Positions 22,546-32,679 of a stretch of 64,000 nt of DNA are shown one piece after another (within the stretch, counting starts at the first letter, position 1; every line of letters starts with the position of its first letter). The notes beneath the pieces are model-generated. The model saw only the letters and a list, made by a program, of their open reading frames with translations, made no database searches and was not told the origin of the DNA. Location: contig OY811971.1 in assembly GCA_963681505.1 (NCBI GenBank), forward strand, positions 23,653,036 to 23,717,035, in the 5' to 3' direction. The translations under genes were made by a program, and so were the position numbers. Source of the DNA: Eunapius fragilis (lineage: Eukaryota > Porifera > Demospongiae > Spongillida > Spongillidae).

Positions 22546-23175
22546 TTACGCGCAATACCTGTTCATTTACAATTGTTTACACAATGCCACATGGCTCACC
22601 GATCGCAACGCGAACAATGAAGTTAACGAACAACATATCCAAGGGCAAAACAACGGCACGTGCATGCAATCTCCGCGCTGTTAACTGGACAACTTGTCCA
22701 ATTGTCGTACATTTCTTCGCGCAGCCGTGATTGGTTGCCTCTGTTTTGTCTGCAGGTTGTGCTGTAAATGACATGTTAGACAGTATAAAAAGCCCGCTAC
22801 ATTTCGGTGCAACAAGAACAGTCTTTATACATAGCTCGAGGATATAAAGCCCTAGCTTGCTTAGGTAATGATACATGCCAATGATTCGTCTTGTGTGCGC
22901 GATGCATGTCAGTTATCAGTTTAAAGTCCGGGGAGAGACTGCAGTCCCATGGGTCCAGATAATTGTTTATTGGTAACAAGCTAGGGAATTATACGTATGC
23001 GGTTCCGAAACGACTTAACGGCTTAACGACTTAATACCTTTGTTAACGTTCAATATGCATCGGCAATTTTAATTTAGCAAAAAGGTTCATGAAATACATG
23101 CACACAGCACGCACGCATAAGCTATTGATGCTGAACTGAACAGACATGATCGGCAAATAAGCGCTTGATTGAGCA

Positions 23176-23631
23176 TTAAGCGAGCAGGACATCGCAATTG
23201 GAAGTGAATTCCTCCTCTTTCCCTCCGAACGGAATATAGACCACCTTGTATTTGTAGCAGGCCTTCCCCGACACGAGCATCCCGTCCGCACGGCGAGCCC
23301 TCGCCACGTATAGGTCTCCGGTTCCCGTGTCGTTCCCTCCCATGACAGCACCATGAGGGGGGGCGGTGGCCTTGGCATCAAAGGGTACCCACTTGAGCTC
23401 CACTTGCTTGGGGTTAGTGAGGACTTCGTAATCCGGTAGGTAGATTTCTTTACCGCCGTGGCTGGCGTGAGCAATTTTATATGATGTAGCCAGTTTCCCC
23501 GGGGTTAGACCCGACGGAAGTTTTATTCTCGCTACATAAAGAGGTTCTCCGTCAGTGTTGCTCCCCCCACTCACCGCATGAGCCGGGAGGGAACCCTTGC
23601 AGCCTGCTTCCCAGACTAAGCTTTGAGCCAT
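23176..23631 (-). CDS. DM9-domain protein (two DM9 repeats)
   Basis: A single-exon gene of 151 residues starts MAQSLVWEAGCKGSLPAHAV. Two tandem DM9 repeats are visible. The first is about residues 6-76, with GGSNTDGEPLYVAR and GLTPGKLATSYKIAHASHGG. The second is about 78-150, with WVPFDAKATAPPHGAV, GGNDTGTGDLYVARAR and MLVSGKACYKYKVVYIPFGG. This W-x-G-x-P-x-x-A-V-x-G-G / LYVAR / PGK pattern is the DM9 signature. In oysters, two-repeat DM9 proteins are mannose-binding lectins with roles in recognition; that role is family knowledge, not shown here. There is no signal peptide, so it is probably cytosolic. A conserved TATA-like element lies about 65-75 bases upstream. A broken second copy lies inverted at 25563-25920. 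Confidence 0.88.
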   Translation of the reverse strand: MAQSLVWEAGCKGSLPAHAVSGGSNTDGEPLYVARIKLPSGLTPGKLATSYKIAHASHGGKEIYLPDYEVLTNPKQVELKWVPFDAKATAPPHGAVMGGNDTGTGDLYVARARRADGMLVSGKACYKYKVVYIPFGGKEEEFTSNCDVLLA

Positions 23632-23693
23632 TTATAGATTCCGACGTGATCTGTGCACTGAGAAGAAATGATATCCAGACGTCGAGTGTGTTA

Positions 23694-23703
23694 GATTTAA
23701 ATA
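23694..23703 (-). promoter_or_regulatory. TATA-like element of the DM9 gene
   Basis: The minus strand reads TATTTAAATC, 63-72 bases upstream of the start codon. The same GTATTTAAATCTAACACACT context is kept in both inverted flank copies (around 24940 and 25500), although their coding parts are broken. This fits a core promoter. Confidence 0.55.
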
Positions 23704-23892
23704 CTCAGCTATTCGAGTGCCCATGCATAGTTGCAACCTTAAACCTAACTTCTATTCTCAAGTATTGTTGCATTGGACCTAACATTTATGCATAGAAGAG
23801 ATTAACCTCGGAGACAATGGCTGGGTGCTTACTTTCACCATTAGCTATAGGGTTTCTCAGTTTTTGTGCACACAATTCGCTTTTAACACACT

Positions 23893-24012
23893 CCGCACAT
23901 ACACACACACACTCACACAACACACACATACTAACACACACACATATATACACCCACACGCAACACACACACGTACACACATAAGCACACATACACACCA
24001 ACACACACAAAT
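23893..24012. repeat. CA-rich imperfect microsatellite
   Basis: An ACACAC-rich tract with interruptions lies upstream of the DM9 gene. No coding potential. Confidence 0.85.
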
Positions 24013-24328
24013 ATGCACAAAATTAACACATAAATTACTCCGCGGCTAAATAGAGAGCGTTTAGTGATGATGGCTGCATGCATTGCTACTCGTTACTGTA
24101 TTCAGTTGATGCATGGTGGTCGTGCCCTATAGCGGATCGACGTCGTTTAGCATGTTTGTGCAGAGGGTAGCCCACAGATTAATTGTTATGCGAAATGTGA
24201 AGTTCTTTGCTACAATTGTATTTTCGACTTGGGCCCGGCTTGCGCAACAAGTTCATTGGCCTCGTTAGTTGAGGATGTTCATGTATATGTAGAAAATGTC
24301 TATTGTATAATCTACCCTATCCATACAG

Positions 24329-24450
24329 GGGCTTCTACCTCAATGGCTACCAGTGTTCACTGGTGTCCCATGGAGCATGCAACTGTTAGTCCTCGCCATT
24401 GACGAGGAGATGTCCATGATGGTGATAGTGGAGACCTTAGTCTGGCCCAG
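24329..24450 (+). pseudogene. Second copy of the exon-like fragment at 22262-22377, inverted
   Basis: The plus strand reads LLPQWLPVFTGVPWS, then LAIDEEMSMMVIVETLVW, behind a CCATACAG acceptor and ahead of a GTGTAC donor-like site. Flanking homology extends to CTGCAGTTGCCTCTC downstream. It differs from the other copy by a short insertion in the middle. It is possibly an Rpn1 C-terminal exon; the paralogy with 22262-22377 is firm. Confidence 0.4.
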
Positions 24451-24535
24451 GTGTACCTGCAGTTGCCTCTCGATTTGGCTTTTACCTCACTCGTCAGCAT
24501 GACAACATCTTACTAATGTCGTATGGCTCGTTCCA

Positions 24536-24835
24536 AAGGTGTATTGATCAGCCTATACACAATGATGTGTACTAAAGTGTGTTGACCAAACCTTATAGTT
24601 ATATAGCAGGCCATATAACGATATGTCCTTTCTCAATCATTAATTCTTTAGTAGTTATTATAGGGTTAGGGTGTGCCATGCAAGCATGACGATGGCTCAG
24701 AGGTGTATAGCGGTTCTGTTGGTGTAATTATTACTATAGAATTAAGGTTTGGTCAACACATATAACTTCAGTACGTTATCATGCATGTATAGGCTGATCA
24801 ATACAGGGTCAAGGACCCTTTTAAGCGTATTGTCA
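24536..24835. mobile_element. TIR element (GGGTCCTTGACCCTGTATTG family), left-truncated copy
   Basis: Left arm TGTATTGATCAGCCTATACA..., with GTTGACCAAACCTTA, is mirrored by TAAGGTTTGGTCAACACA...GGCTGATCAATACAGGGTCA. The right end extends to GGTCAAGGACCCTTTT but the left end lacks the matching terminus. The arms are about 75 bases. Confidence 0.75.
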
Positions 24836-24839
24836 CCGA

Positions 24840-25020
24840 GGTTAATTTCTGTTCATACCTGTTAGGTACATGCAAGCAGCAGTGAATACTTGATTAGGAG
24901 TTAGGTTTAAGGTAGCAACTATGGGAACTCGAATAGCTCAGTATTTAAATCTAACACACTCAACATCTGCATGGATACTATATTTCTTCTGCCCAGGTCC
25001 CATCGGAATCTAAATGGCTC
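24840..25020 (+). pseudogene. Isolated DM9 promoter and start-codon fragment
   Basis: This is the inverted copy of the DM9 5' flank: CACCGAGGTTAATTTC, GGTAGCAACTATGGG, TATTTAAATCTAACACACTC, then CTAAATGGCTCAAAC at the old start region. It ends right after the first codons, where unrelated sequence takes over. It is a truncated third DM9 copy. Confidence 0.65.
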
Positions 25021-25087
25021 AAACGCTTATAGTTTACGCGAAAATTAAAATTAATAGTTACATAAATAATTCATTCCCACGCTCATA

Positions 25088-25398
25088 AGGGTCCTTGACC
25101 CTGTATTGATTAGCCTATACATGATGACGTACTAAAGTGTGTTGATCAAACCTTAGTTCTATAGGAGGCCATAACGATATGTCCTTTCTCATTCTTTAAC
25201 TTCATTAGTAGTTATTAGCTGTACCATGCTAGCATGCATCTACAACGATGGCTCAATAGGTTTATAGCGGTTCTATGTAATCTGTTGGTGTAATTATTAA
25301 TCTCCTATAGAACTAAGGTTTGGTCAACACACTTAACTTTATTAGGTCATCATGTATATAGACTGATCAACACAAGGTCAAGGACCCTTTTGAGCGTC
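25088..25398. mobile_element. TIR element (AAGGGTCCTTGACCCTGTAT family), full copy
   Basis: Arms of about 85 bases run from AAGGGTCCTTGACC at the left to GGTCAAGGACCCTTTT at the right. The centre (CATAACGATATGTCCTTTCT... TTATAGCGGTTCTATGTAAT) is shared with the truncated copy 550 bases upstream. The two copies together with the DM9 flanks make a roughly 550-bp tandem duplication. Confidence 0.8.
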
Positions 25399-25562
25399 TT
25401 GCCACCGAGGTTAATTTCTATTCATAACTGTTAGGTACAATGCAGCAGTGAATACTTGATTAGGTTTAAGGTAGCAACTATGGGAACTCGAATAGCTGAG
25501 TATTTAAATCTAACACACTCGACGTCTGGATATTATTTCTACTCCAGACCCGATCGGAATCT

Positions 25563-25920
25563 AAATGGCTCAAAGCTTAGTCTGGGAAGCAGGCAGCAAG
25601 AGCTCCCTCCCGGCTCATGCGGGGAGAGCAACACTGGCTGAGAACCTCTATGTATAGCGAAAATAAAACTTCCGTCGGGTCTAACCCCGGGGAAACTGGC
25701 TACATCATATAAAATTGCTCACGCGAGCCACGGCGGTAAGGAAATCTGTCTACCGGATTATGAAGTCCTCACTAACCCCAAACAAGTGGAGCTCAAGTGG
25801 GCGCCCTTTAAAACCAAGGCCCCCCCCCCCCCCCCCCCCCCCTTGTGTTAAGCGTTAGGTGGTCTATAAACTGTTTGGCGGGAAAGAGGAGGAATTCACT
25901 ACCAATCACAGCGAAACCGC
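25563..25920 (+). pseudogene. Broken DM9 gene copy
   Basis: The start (CTAAATGGCTCAAAGCTTAGTC) and most of the first DM9 repeat match the gene at 23176-23631 in inverted orientation, but small indels break the frame early. About 120 bases of the second repeat are replaced by a run of about 22 C. Homology resumes at GTGGTCTATAAACTG and GGCGGGAAAGAGGAGGAATT. It cannot make a full DM9 protein. Confidence 0.85.
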
Positions 25921-26562
25921 TATCCGGAGACGGGTTGCAACGGTACTCCGTCTCTTTCGAACATGACGGGCTTCTACGTAAATGTCACGGAAACGTTTAG
26001 TGACGGTGCTCGTGTATATGCAATGGTAAACTAATCGACGAACGCTACAGCACGGTACCGTCCACATAGTTATTGACGTCATGGTCACATGATTATTATT
26101 ATTATTCTGACTGGTATAAGTGAAAATGAGCGGCAAGCGACGCTACTCACCACTGTGGGGAATACGTGTGTAGATCTACATGTACATGTCCTGTCCTGAA
26201 TGCTTCAAAATGAGCAGATACTGGTCTCCGGCCTGGGAGGTGTGGACCTTCACGGGCGTGACCTCATCTCAGGCCCGGCGCACAGGATCAAAAGTTGGTG
26301 CGGCCAAGTTAAGAAGTGTGGCAGCCCTCCCGCAAACGCGCGGAAGATTAATACTATACAATGAGTCCAATTAAGAATGAACGCAACATTTTTGAACGAG
26401 AATCGTTTATAAATTATTATTATTTTTGTTATGCATATTTGCGATTACTATAAAGCATAAGCCCCAACCCCTAAAACTACTCCCATCGATAAAGTGACTC
26501 ATTGAAGTCCTCGAACGCGGAAAATGATTTTTGCTACCAAAGATGCACCAATAGACCGGCTG

Positions 26563-26714
26563 CATTCATAACCAATCGTGATTTAAGTGAACTTCCTTTA
26601 AAGGCTTTCTACGACATCTGGAAGAGATAATTAGCCCCATGCAGCGTCAATGCTGTTGCATAGGGTCTTAAAACATTTAAAGGAAGTTCATTCAATCACG
26701 ATTGGTTATGAATA
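26563..26714. mobile_element. Short inverted-repeat element
   Basis: Arms of about 40 bases (CATTCATAACCAATCGTGAT with AAGTGAACTTCCTTTAAA, and the complement) enclose about 65 bases. It has no coding capacity. Hairpin-forming MITE or decayed palindrome. Confidence 0.7.
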
Positions 26715-27089
26715 CATTATACAACAGCAGGGCCATCTGCATTTGACACTGATAATTGACTCATCTTCTTTTAAAAATGTTGCAAACCGTTAAGGCGATC
26801 AGTACAATTAGATAAATCACCCGGCTTTTTTTTCCCTATCATGGGGCATGATAAGCGGTACATCATGGTACATATTACTTCTCACGCAAGAACACATATA
26901 TGAAATCAGACAAGCCCAAATTGCCCATATTTTGGGTTCAAGAGTTGGTGCGGCCAAAGCCGCACCAACCGTACCGTGTGCGCCGGGCCTGCATCTGGTA
27001 AATGTGTCGGTAGGCGCCATTTTTGTTGTGACGAACCCCCTTCTTTCAGTCTACAGGATCTAGGAATAGGTTGTAACGCGGAAGTACGT

Positions 27090-27440
27090 GCTTTTCGTTA
27101 TGTAAGTTGATATGATACTTGTTTTTCCTCTCGCTTACCCTTTCTACTAGCGTACTCTGGAGCGCCATGAGGTATGCATTTCAATGTGTCACAAGGATCT
27201 CTTTTTTTTTTGTAACAGATGAACGTTTGCTGGCAAGAGAGTTGTGTCTTTCGCACGCATTACGGTATACTCTTTCCAATCTGTAAGTTGTTGTATTATT
27301 ATTGTTGGGCTTATGATTTTTGTTTCCTCGCTTACAGTCGAAGTTACTTTGTTTGTCTTTGGAGCGCAATGAGGTATGTGCAAAAGAATCTTTTTCTCAC
27401 CTGCATGCGACTTTTTGTAAACAGATGAAGGTTTGATGAC
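27090..27440. repeat. About 190-bp tandem duplication
   Basis: TTTTTGTAACAGATGAACGTTTGCTGGCAAGAGAGTTGTG recurs about 190 bases later as TTTTTGTAAACAGATGAAGGTTTGATGACGAGAGAGTTGTG. Before it, CTCGCTTACCCTTTCT...TCTGGAGCGCCATGAGGTAT is echoed as CTCGCTTACAGTCGAA...TTGGAGCGCAATGAGGTAT. No gene is evident. Confidence 0.65.
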
Positions 27441-28086
27441 GAGAGAGTTGTGCGACTGTCTTACAGGTTCACGCCCGTGTCATCAATAACCTAACCACAA
27501 TTGTGATTAAGCAAGTACTTCGTGTGGTTCTCATCCTATAATCGTATTGTTCAACAGGACAGAATCCTACCAGTACAGTTGTTTCGTACATTAATACGTA
27601 CAGAGACCAAGCAAAATACTTGCGTTTCCCTTTCGTACATGCTTATGTATTTGTACAATGACTTTTTCAAAACTGCTTCAGAAAATGAGAAAGGTGCATG
27701 TGATAGTGTGGTGCTGCGCATGGGTGGAAGCGGCGCGGTGCCTAAAACGTACCGACGGTACGACACGGTAAAAAGCGAACCTCTTTAACCGTCGATTTAC
27801 CGAAGTGACGGATTTTAACGTATAAATGACGTGACAGAGTGACGGGGAAAGAGACGTTACTGTCCACTCTCAGTCCACAGACGGCCCGTTGAAATTGATT
27901 TCAACGGTATCCGTCTACATCAAAGAGACGGGTAAGGTCACGTGATGAAACGTTACCGTGTCCATGTAACGGTTTTTCGCTGTGAATTGCGATATCCAGG
28001 TCGCAATTTAAGTAATTAAATGCTCAATTATGCGATTTAATTGGCCGGTGTCACAGGAAAAATGGAATCCCTGAAAAATTTGCACC
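27441..28086. other. No gene recognised
   Basis: CG-containing unique sequence with several ACCGT/ACGGT motifs (27740-27970) resembling those near 25920-26060 and 12860-13035. No supported ORF. Confidence 0.4.
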
Positions 28087-28388
28087 CAGCGGCGGATCCG
28101 GGGTGCACTCGGGGCACGTGCCCCCCCCCCCCCCCCCCCCCCTCTCCATTTATAAATTCATAGTTTTTCGGACAGCATTTTATAGTAGCTGCACGCTTGC
28201 GCTGTCTATTGATACCCGCACGCATGAACCGGGCCCCCCGATACGCGATCATACCACCTCCCCCCCCCCCCGCTTTTCGTATCAGGGCAAAATTCTACTG
28301 ACAGCACCCCCCCCCCCTCCCCACACCCTCCCCGCTTTTCGTATCTGGCCAGAAGCCGAAGCACCCGCCCACCCTAAAACCGCCGCTG
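28087..28388. mobile_element. Non-autonomous hAT-like element with poly-C tracts
   Basis: It starts CAGCGGCGGATCCGGGG and ends CCTAAAACCGCCGCTG, inverted repeats with mismatches. Inside are C runs and the CTTTTCGTATC module with AGAAGCCGA, shared with 620-968 and 59083-59439. The flanks TTTGCACC and TGGCACCC suggest an imperfect target-site duplication. Confidence 0.75.
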
Positions 28389-28740
28389 TGGCACCCCCGA
28401 GCCATTTTTCTTAGGAATTTTGGCACCCCCACTCCAATTTTCCTAAAAAAAACTCGGCATCCCTTTAGGAAAATAGGCATCCCTTAGCATTGCCATTTCT
28501 CCTAGGAATTTTGGAACCCCCTCGCATTCCTAATAAATAATAATGGAAATCTCGAGTATTGTTCATTGGCCTTCTGACATACAAGAAAGCAAAGGACCAT
28601 TCATTTCAAGGCTCTTAATGGCTGTTATGTAATGTATGCCACGCAATAATAGAAATGTTTGAGCCGCTGCATTGAATGAGATAGTGACACGTATGGATGC
28701 TACATCTTTTTCACTGTTGAAGTTACTAAATAGTATTATC
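28389..28740. other. No gene recognised; local GGAATTTTGGCACCCC repeats
   Basis: Three short direct echoes of (A)GGAATTTTGGNACCCCC occur at 28412-28525 beside the hAT-like element, possibly part of a longer decayed element. The rest is unique sequence. Confidence 0.4.
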
Positions 28741-29392
28741 AGGAACTACGATAGTTCCTATATAGGAATTGACCCGGGTCGTGAATATCATTTTATAAAA
28801 CGCGACCCGCGTATAACTCGCGTACCGAGAAACGGATAGTGTAGCTCTTTGTTGCTATCGAACCAGAAGGCAAAGACGGTCATTCTAATGTTTTATTCCA
28901 GTCTTCGAACTGTTTGCTTTAAGAGAAGAAAAAGTTCGTGTTTTACATCGTCCCCAGGCCAAATCTTCTCCGTCGTCAACGTCGTCGTCTTCTTCTCGGG
29001 TGAGTATGACTCCGGATAGGAATGGTTTTAAAGAGCGCCAATTATACCAATCGCTTTAGAATATCTTGGAAGGACATCTTCAAGTATCAGATGTATGAAT
29101 AAAGCATAAAACTGACATACGTAATCATTACGTAATGCGTAATGTAAAATAGAAGCGTTCCCATGGCGACATCTACGTATATTTAGAATTGTGCAAACAA
29201 AAGAGGAGAGCTAAGCAACGAAACGACGAGTTAGAATTCTCCCGCGTTCCTTACAGTTATCCCAAACAAAAGCGGGCGTCTGCTCGTGACGGTAATTGAA
29301 GTGGGGGTGGGGGTGGGGGGGGGGGGTGGGGGGTGGGCACTTGCCGTAATAATAATCGATAAAAAATGATAATAAAAAAAATAGAGGAAACA
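28741..29392 (-). mobile_element. Hairpin-family copy B: body and 3' end
   Basis: On the minus strand this matches the bodies of copies A and C: a GAAGAAGACGACGACG-rich tract, GGTTCGATAGCAACA, ATCCGTTTCTCGG, then TCAATTCCTATAT. A perfect 7-bp stem hairpin (GGAACTA CGA TAGTTCC) follows, and then CTGA followed by T. ATATAGGAATTG is the inverted copy of the 12-base motif in its own long hairpin. A G-rich tract lies at about 29303-29335. Confidence 0.65.
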
Positions 29393-29697
29393 AGTAATGA
29401 AAAACATTCTCTAACGAGAAAGTTGGTGGGATATAGGAATTGGGGGCAATGGTGGTGTAAAAAGGAAGGGAACAAGGTTTTGAGAAAAGGGTAATGAGAC
29501 AAAAATCCTACATTTAGCACGTGTAAATGTAACAGAACCAAGAGAAGTGCTAAATATAGGATTTTTGTCTCACTACCCTTTTCTCAAAACCTTGTTCCTT
29601 TCCTTTTTACACCACCATTGCCTCCAATTCCTATATCCCACCAACTTTCTCGTTAGAGAATGTTTTTCTCGTTAGAGAATGTTTTTCATTACTTGTA
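29393..29697 (-). mobile_element. Hairpin-family copy B: long terminal hairpin
   Basis: Arms of about 140 bases share ACAAGTAATGAAAAACATTC at their outer ends (where copies A and C have TAAATAAAAAC) and GGGATATAGGAATTG inside. One arm carries an extra tandem CTCGTTAGAGAATGTTTTT unit. The internal parts of the arms differ strongly from copies A and C but match each other. Confidence 0.8.
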
Positions 29698-30031
29698 TAT
29701 ATATATAAATTGTTTGATGCAATGACCCCCAATTCTGTACCCCAAGTGCCCAGTGCATTCTTGATAGTTTTATATAGCTTTCTATAGAACCATCTGGGGA
29801 TCCAAGGGAGGATAACATTGGATCTGTTGATTTGACCATAAAACTATCCATAGACAAACATCATTTCTTTAATCAATGCATATTCCTCTTGCTGCAGGTC
29901 CAGTTCTGCATTCTGTAGGGAATAAATTAGTGCAACATTAGATAAATCAGCTAGAACTCTTCATAGTTTGGTGACCTGTACTCTTATTTAGTGGATCTGA
30001 AGCTGACCCATCATCACTACAGGTAGCACCA

Positions 30032-30745
30032 TTGATCAGCAAGTTACCTGACACACCAATCGAACTGTGTAATACTCAGTTTACTAATCGCCAATCATAT
30101 GAAGAAATGGCACAACAAGTGTTTTGTAGCACAAAGGTATCCAAAGAAGGTGCTGAGATGATTGAAAAGCATACAAGGCTACAGAGAGAATGCATGGAAT
30201 GGCACAACCAACGAAGAGGGCGCTTGACGGCATCAGTTTTTCATGATGTCTTTAGGCATAAACAAGGGAATACTGTTTTGTTGGTTTCAAGGCTTTTGAA
30301 ACCAAATGATCTAACTACACTACCTGGGGTATTGCTAATGAAAGCAAGGCAAGAGACATTTATTTATACACAAAAGATGGCTTCTACTCATACGAATTTT
30401 GAATGTCACACTTCTGGACTAGTAGTGAATCCTTCATATTCATTTCTTGGTGCCAGTCCAGATGGTGTTATGCTTTGTGGTTGTTGTGGTGAAGGAATAG
30501 TTGAAATTAAATGTCCATGCTCGATCAAAGACCATGACCCAAACACTTGTAGAGGGAAACCAAAGTTCTTTCTAATGCAACGTGGACTATGCACCACACA
30601 CACAAATATTATACACATGCAGGTTCAAGGTCAGCTAACCATATGTGATAAACAATTCTGTGATTTTATTGTGTGGACAACAAATGGATTGTTTATTCAA
30701 CGTATATGTAGAGACAGACGTTTTTGGTTAAAGCTTTCCCCATAG
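30032..30745 (+). CDS. YqaJ-like exonuclease of ISL2EU-type transposon
   Basis: The 237-residue ORF has the YqaJ/lambda-exonuclease-like PD-(D/E)XK core: RRGRLTASVF (about residues 61-70), LGASPDGVM with Asp144, and GIVEIKCP with Glu158 and Lys160. The later GQLTICDKQFCDFIVWT segment is the usual helix and strand after the active site. Such nucleases are thought to assist transposition in ISL2EU elements, perhaps by processing DNA ends; the exact role is not established. The stop at 30743-30745 is an in-frame nonsense codon, because the same frame continues into a PHD finger. The start at 30032 is the first Met in the open frame; upstream exons are possible. Confidence 0.82.
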   Translation: MISKLPDTPIELCNTQFTNRQSYEEMAQQVFCSTKVSKEGAEMIEKHTRLQRECMEWHNQRRGRLTASVFHDVFRHKQGNTVLLVSRLLKPNDLTTLPGVLLMKARQETFIYTQKMASTHTNFECHTSGLVVNPSYSFLGASPDGVMLCGCCGEGIVEIKCPCSIKDHDPNTCRGKPKFFLMQRGLCTTHTNIIHMQVQGQLTICDKQFCDFIVWTTNGLFIQRICRDRRFWLKLSP

Positions 30746-30985
30746 CTGTCAGAGTTTTATGTGACACACTATTTGCCAAGATGTTTAGAAGAGAGTGTTC
30801 TTCACCATAGTGATGATAAATTCTGTTTTTGCCAAAACATCGAACATGGTGAAATGGTGTTATGTGATAACCCGACATGTACCATACAATGGTACCATTT
30901 TTCATGTGTGGGGCTGCTATTCCCTCCCAAGGGTGAGTGCATGGTACTGTTCAAGATGTAATGTTGCAAAGTGTATGTAATTGTA
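30746..30985 (+). pseudogene. PHD finger continuing the YqaJ protein, frameshifted
   Basis: Past the nonsense codon the same frame gives LSEFYVTHYLPRCLEE and then a PHD finger: CFCQ, MVLCDNPTC, WYHFSCVGL. The closing WYCSRC is present only in the next frame, so a small indel breaks the finger before its last zinc ligands. PHD fingers following YqaJ domains are common in transposon-encoded proteins of animals. Together with the stop, this shows the unit is dead. Confidence 0.7.
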
Positions 30986-31034
30986 CTCTGAGTTGTAAAT
31001 TGATGAAAATGCCATGCATGAGTATGTATATTAT

Positions 31035-31740
31035 TCAAACATTAGGATGAAGATTTGATAAGGCAGCACATGTGATAAGTAGTTTATCAATAGTAGCGTA
31101 ACTAACATCGGTAGATGTTTTAAGGATAGAAACTGGTAGTGTTGAACTTAGTGTGCTATAATTCATTAATCTTCCAATGGCTCCTTCTACATGTATACGT
31201 AATCGTGAGAGCTGCCTTGAGCTTTCAACTTCCTGCCTGAGACAATTGATCTTTTCCCTTTGTGAAGGATGGAATTGAAAGGGATGCACCACACAGTGCA
31301 AGTTCATCAGCAATATCAAATCCCCTATCAGCAAGAACCATGTCACCTGGAAGAAGCTTTCGCAAAAAACCACTTTCAGTTGTAAGGTGCTTATCAGATA
31401 CCCGTCCACCCCAACATTTTGACAAAAACACAATAGTTCCTGTTGGATTGATTGCCAAGAAGAATTTGACCATATTGTGCCCTTTGTACGAAGAATAGAT
31501 TTGAGCTCTGGCAACTAGTGATGTTGGACGTTGGATAAATATTTCAGAGCAATCTGTAATGCATATTGCTCATGTAAAGGTAGGCTTGAAACATTCTGGC
31601 AAATATGGGCGAACAATCTCTCTGTCTGGCCAGTGAATTAAACTCAGCAATTCTCTTGACATAATATTTATCCAATAATGGAAACTTCAACTCACTTGTG
31701 TAACAGCAACTTGAAAGCGATATGCTAAGTCCTGATGTTT
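31035..31740 (-). pseudogene. DDE transposase (DDE_Tnp_4 type), frameshifted
   Basis: Reading minus from about 31740: MSRELLSLIHWPDREIV and YLPECFKPTF, then [12 protein letters not shown] (first Asp), [28 protein letters not shown] (second Asp) and IHVEGAIGRL (Glu). This order is the DDE_Tnp_4 catalytic core. A stop after FKPTFT and at least two frame changes interrupt it. It faces the YqaJ unit, as in ISL2EU elements. Confidence 0.78.
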
Positions 31741-32172
31741 GAATGCATGCCGAAGCTTCATGAGACCATTAAAAACTGCTTCTTAGGTGCAGTGAAGAAC
31801 AGAATCCAACTTTTTTGTCCAGAAACACAACATTGAGCGTGGTAAAATTTTTCATAAAGACAGCGCTAGACAGTATCTGTATAGTATCTGATGTGGTCAT
31901 TCCTTACATCCAGAGAAGAAAAAATTGTTCATTGTACACTTTCAATATCAGGAACATCAACACCTTTGTGCAGCATATAGGCAGTCTCGGTTTGAGTTGC
32001 CCTAGCAACCCAAATAACATCTTTATCTTGTATCACATATTGTCTCCTTGGTGTTGAATGTGATATTACATCCACAACCGAGTATTCTCCCGTTATTGTT
32101 TCTGTATCAATAAGAATAGGGAGACCTGTTTGAGTTGCATGATCAATCATAGCCTCGGTTTGTGTTCAAACA

Positions 32173-32679
32173 TCAACCAACAGAACAATCGATCTTTGAA
32201 CAGGAAACTGAGCTAGTGGCATTTCCTTTGAGATGCCTTTCAATGCGTTTGAATTGCTTGTCCAACTTGTGATATGATTTTATTGCATGTGAAAACTTGT
32301 TTGGTACATAATCAGGATGCTGTAACTGTCTGGTCGGCGCGCCTGCGAAATTTGACATTGAAATATCAAAAATGATATTAGTTATATCAGAAGTACGTTG
32401 TCTTACCTGATAAGAAATGCAAACAGCCAAGTCTAGAAGAAGCATTTAATTTGGTACCCATGCACGCTTTTCTACCAACGGCAGCGATCCATAAATTACA
32501 TCCGTTGGAAAACGAAAGAGCTTCATTCCCGTAGATTTATTATACCTAGATTGGCACCCAAACGCACAGCAACTTGAAGGCATTCTTGCGATTTCATTCA
32601 ACGTAATGTATATTTGCTCTACAAAATGGCACCGCACGCGATGCTCACGCGCTTCACGCCTAGTACGCTGTCTGTACAA
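32173..32679 (-). pseudogene. THAP DNA-binding domain and linker of the transposase
   Basis: The frame begins upstream, but the domain-like start is MPSSCCAFGCQSRYNKST followed by MKLFRFPTD, the zinc-finger start of a THAP domain. In the next frame AGAPTRQLQHPDYVPNKF follows, the conserved G-x-P...HPD-(Y/W)-VP motif at the end of THAP regions. The second pair of zinc ligands is not clearly visible between them, so the domain appears broken. It would bind the transposon ends. Confidence 0.7.
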
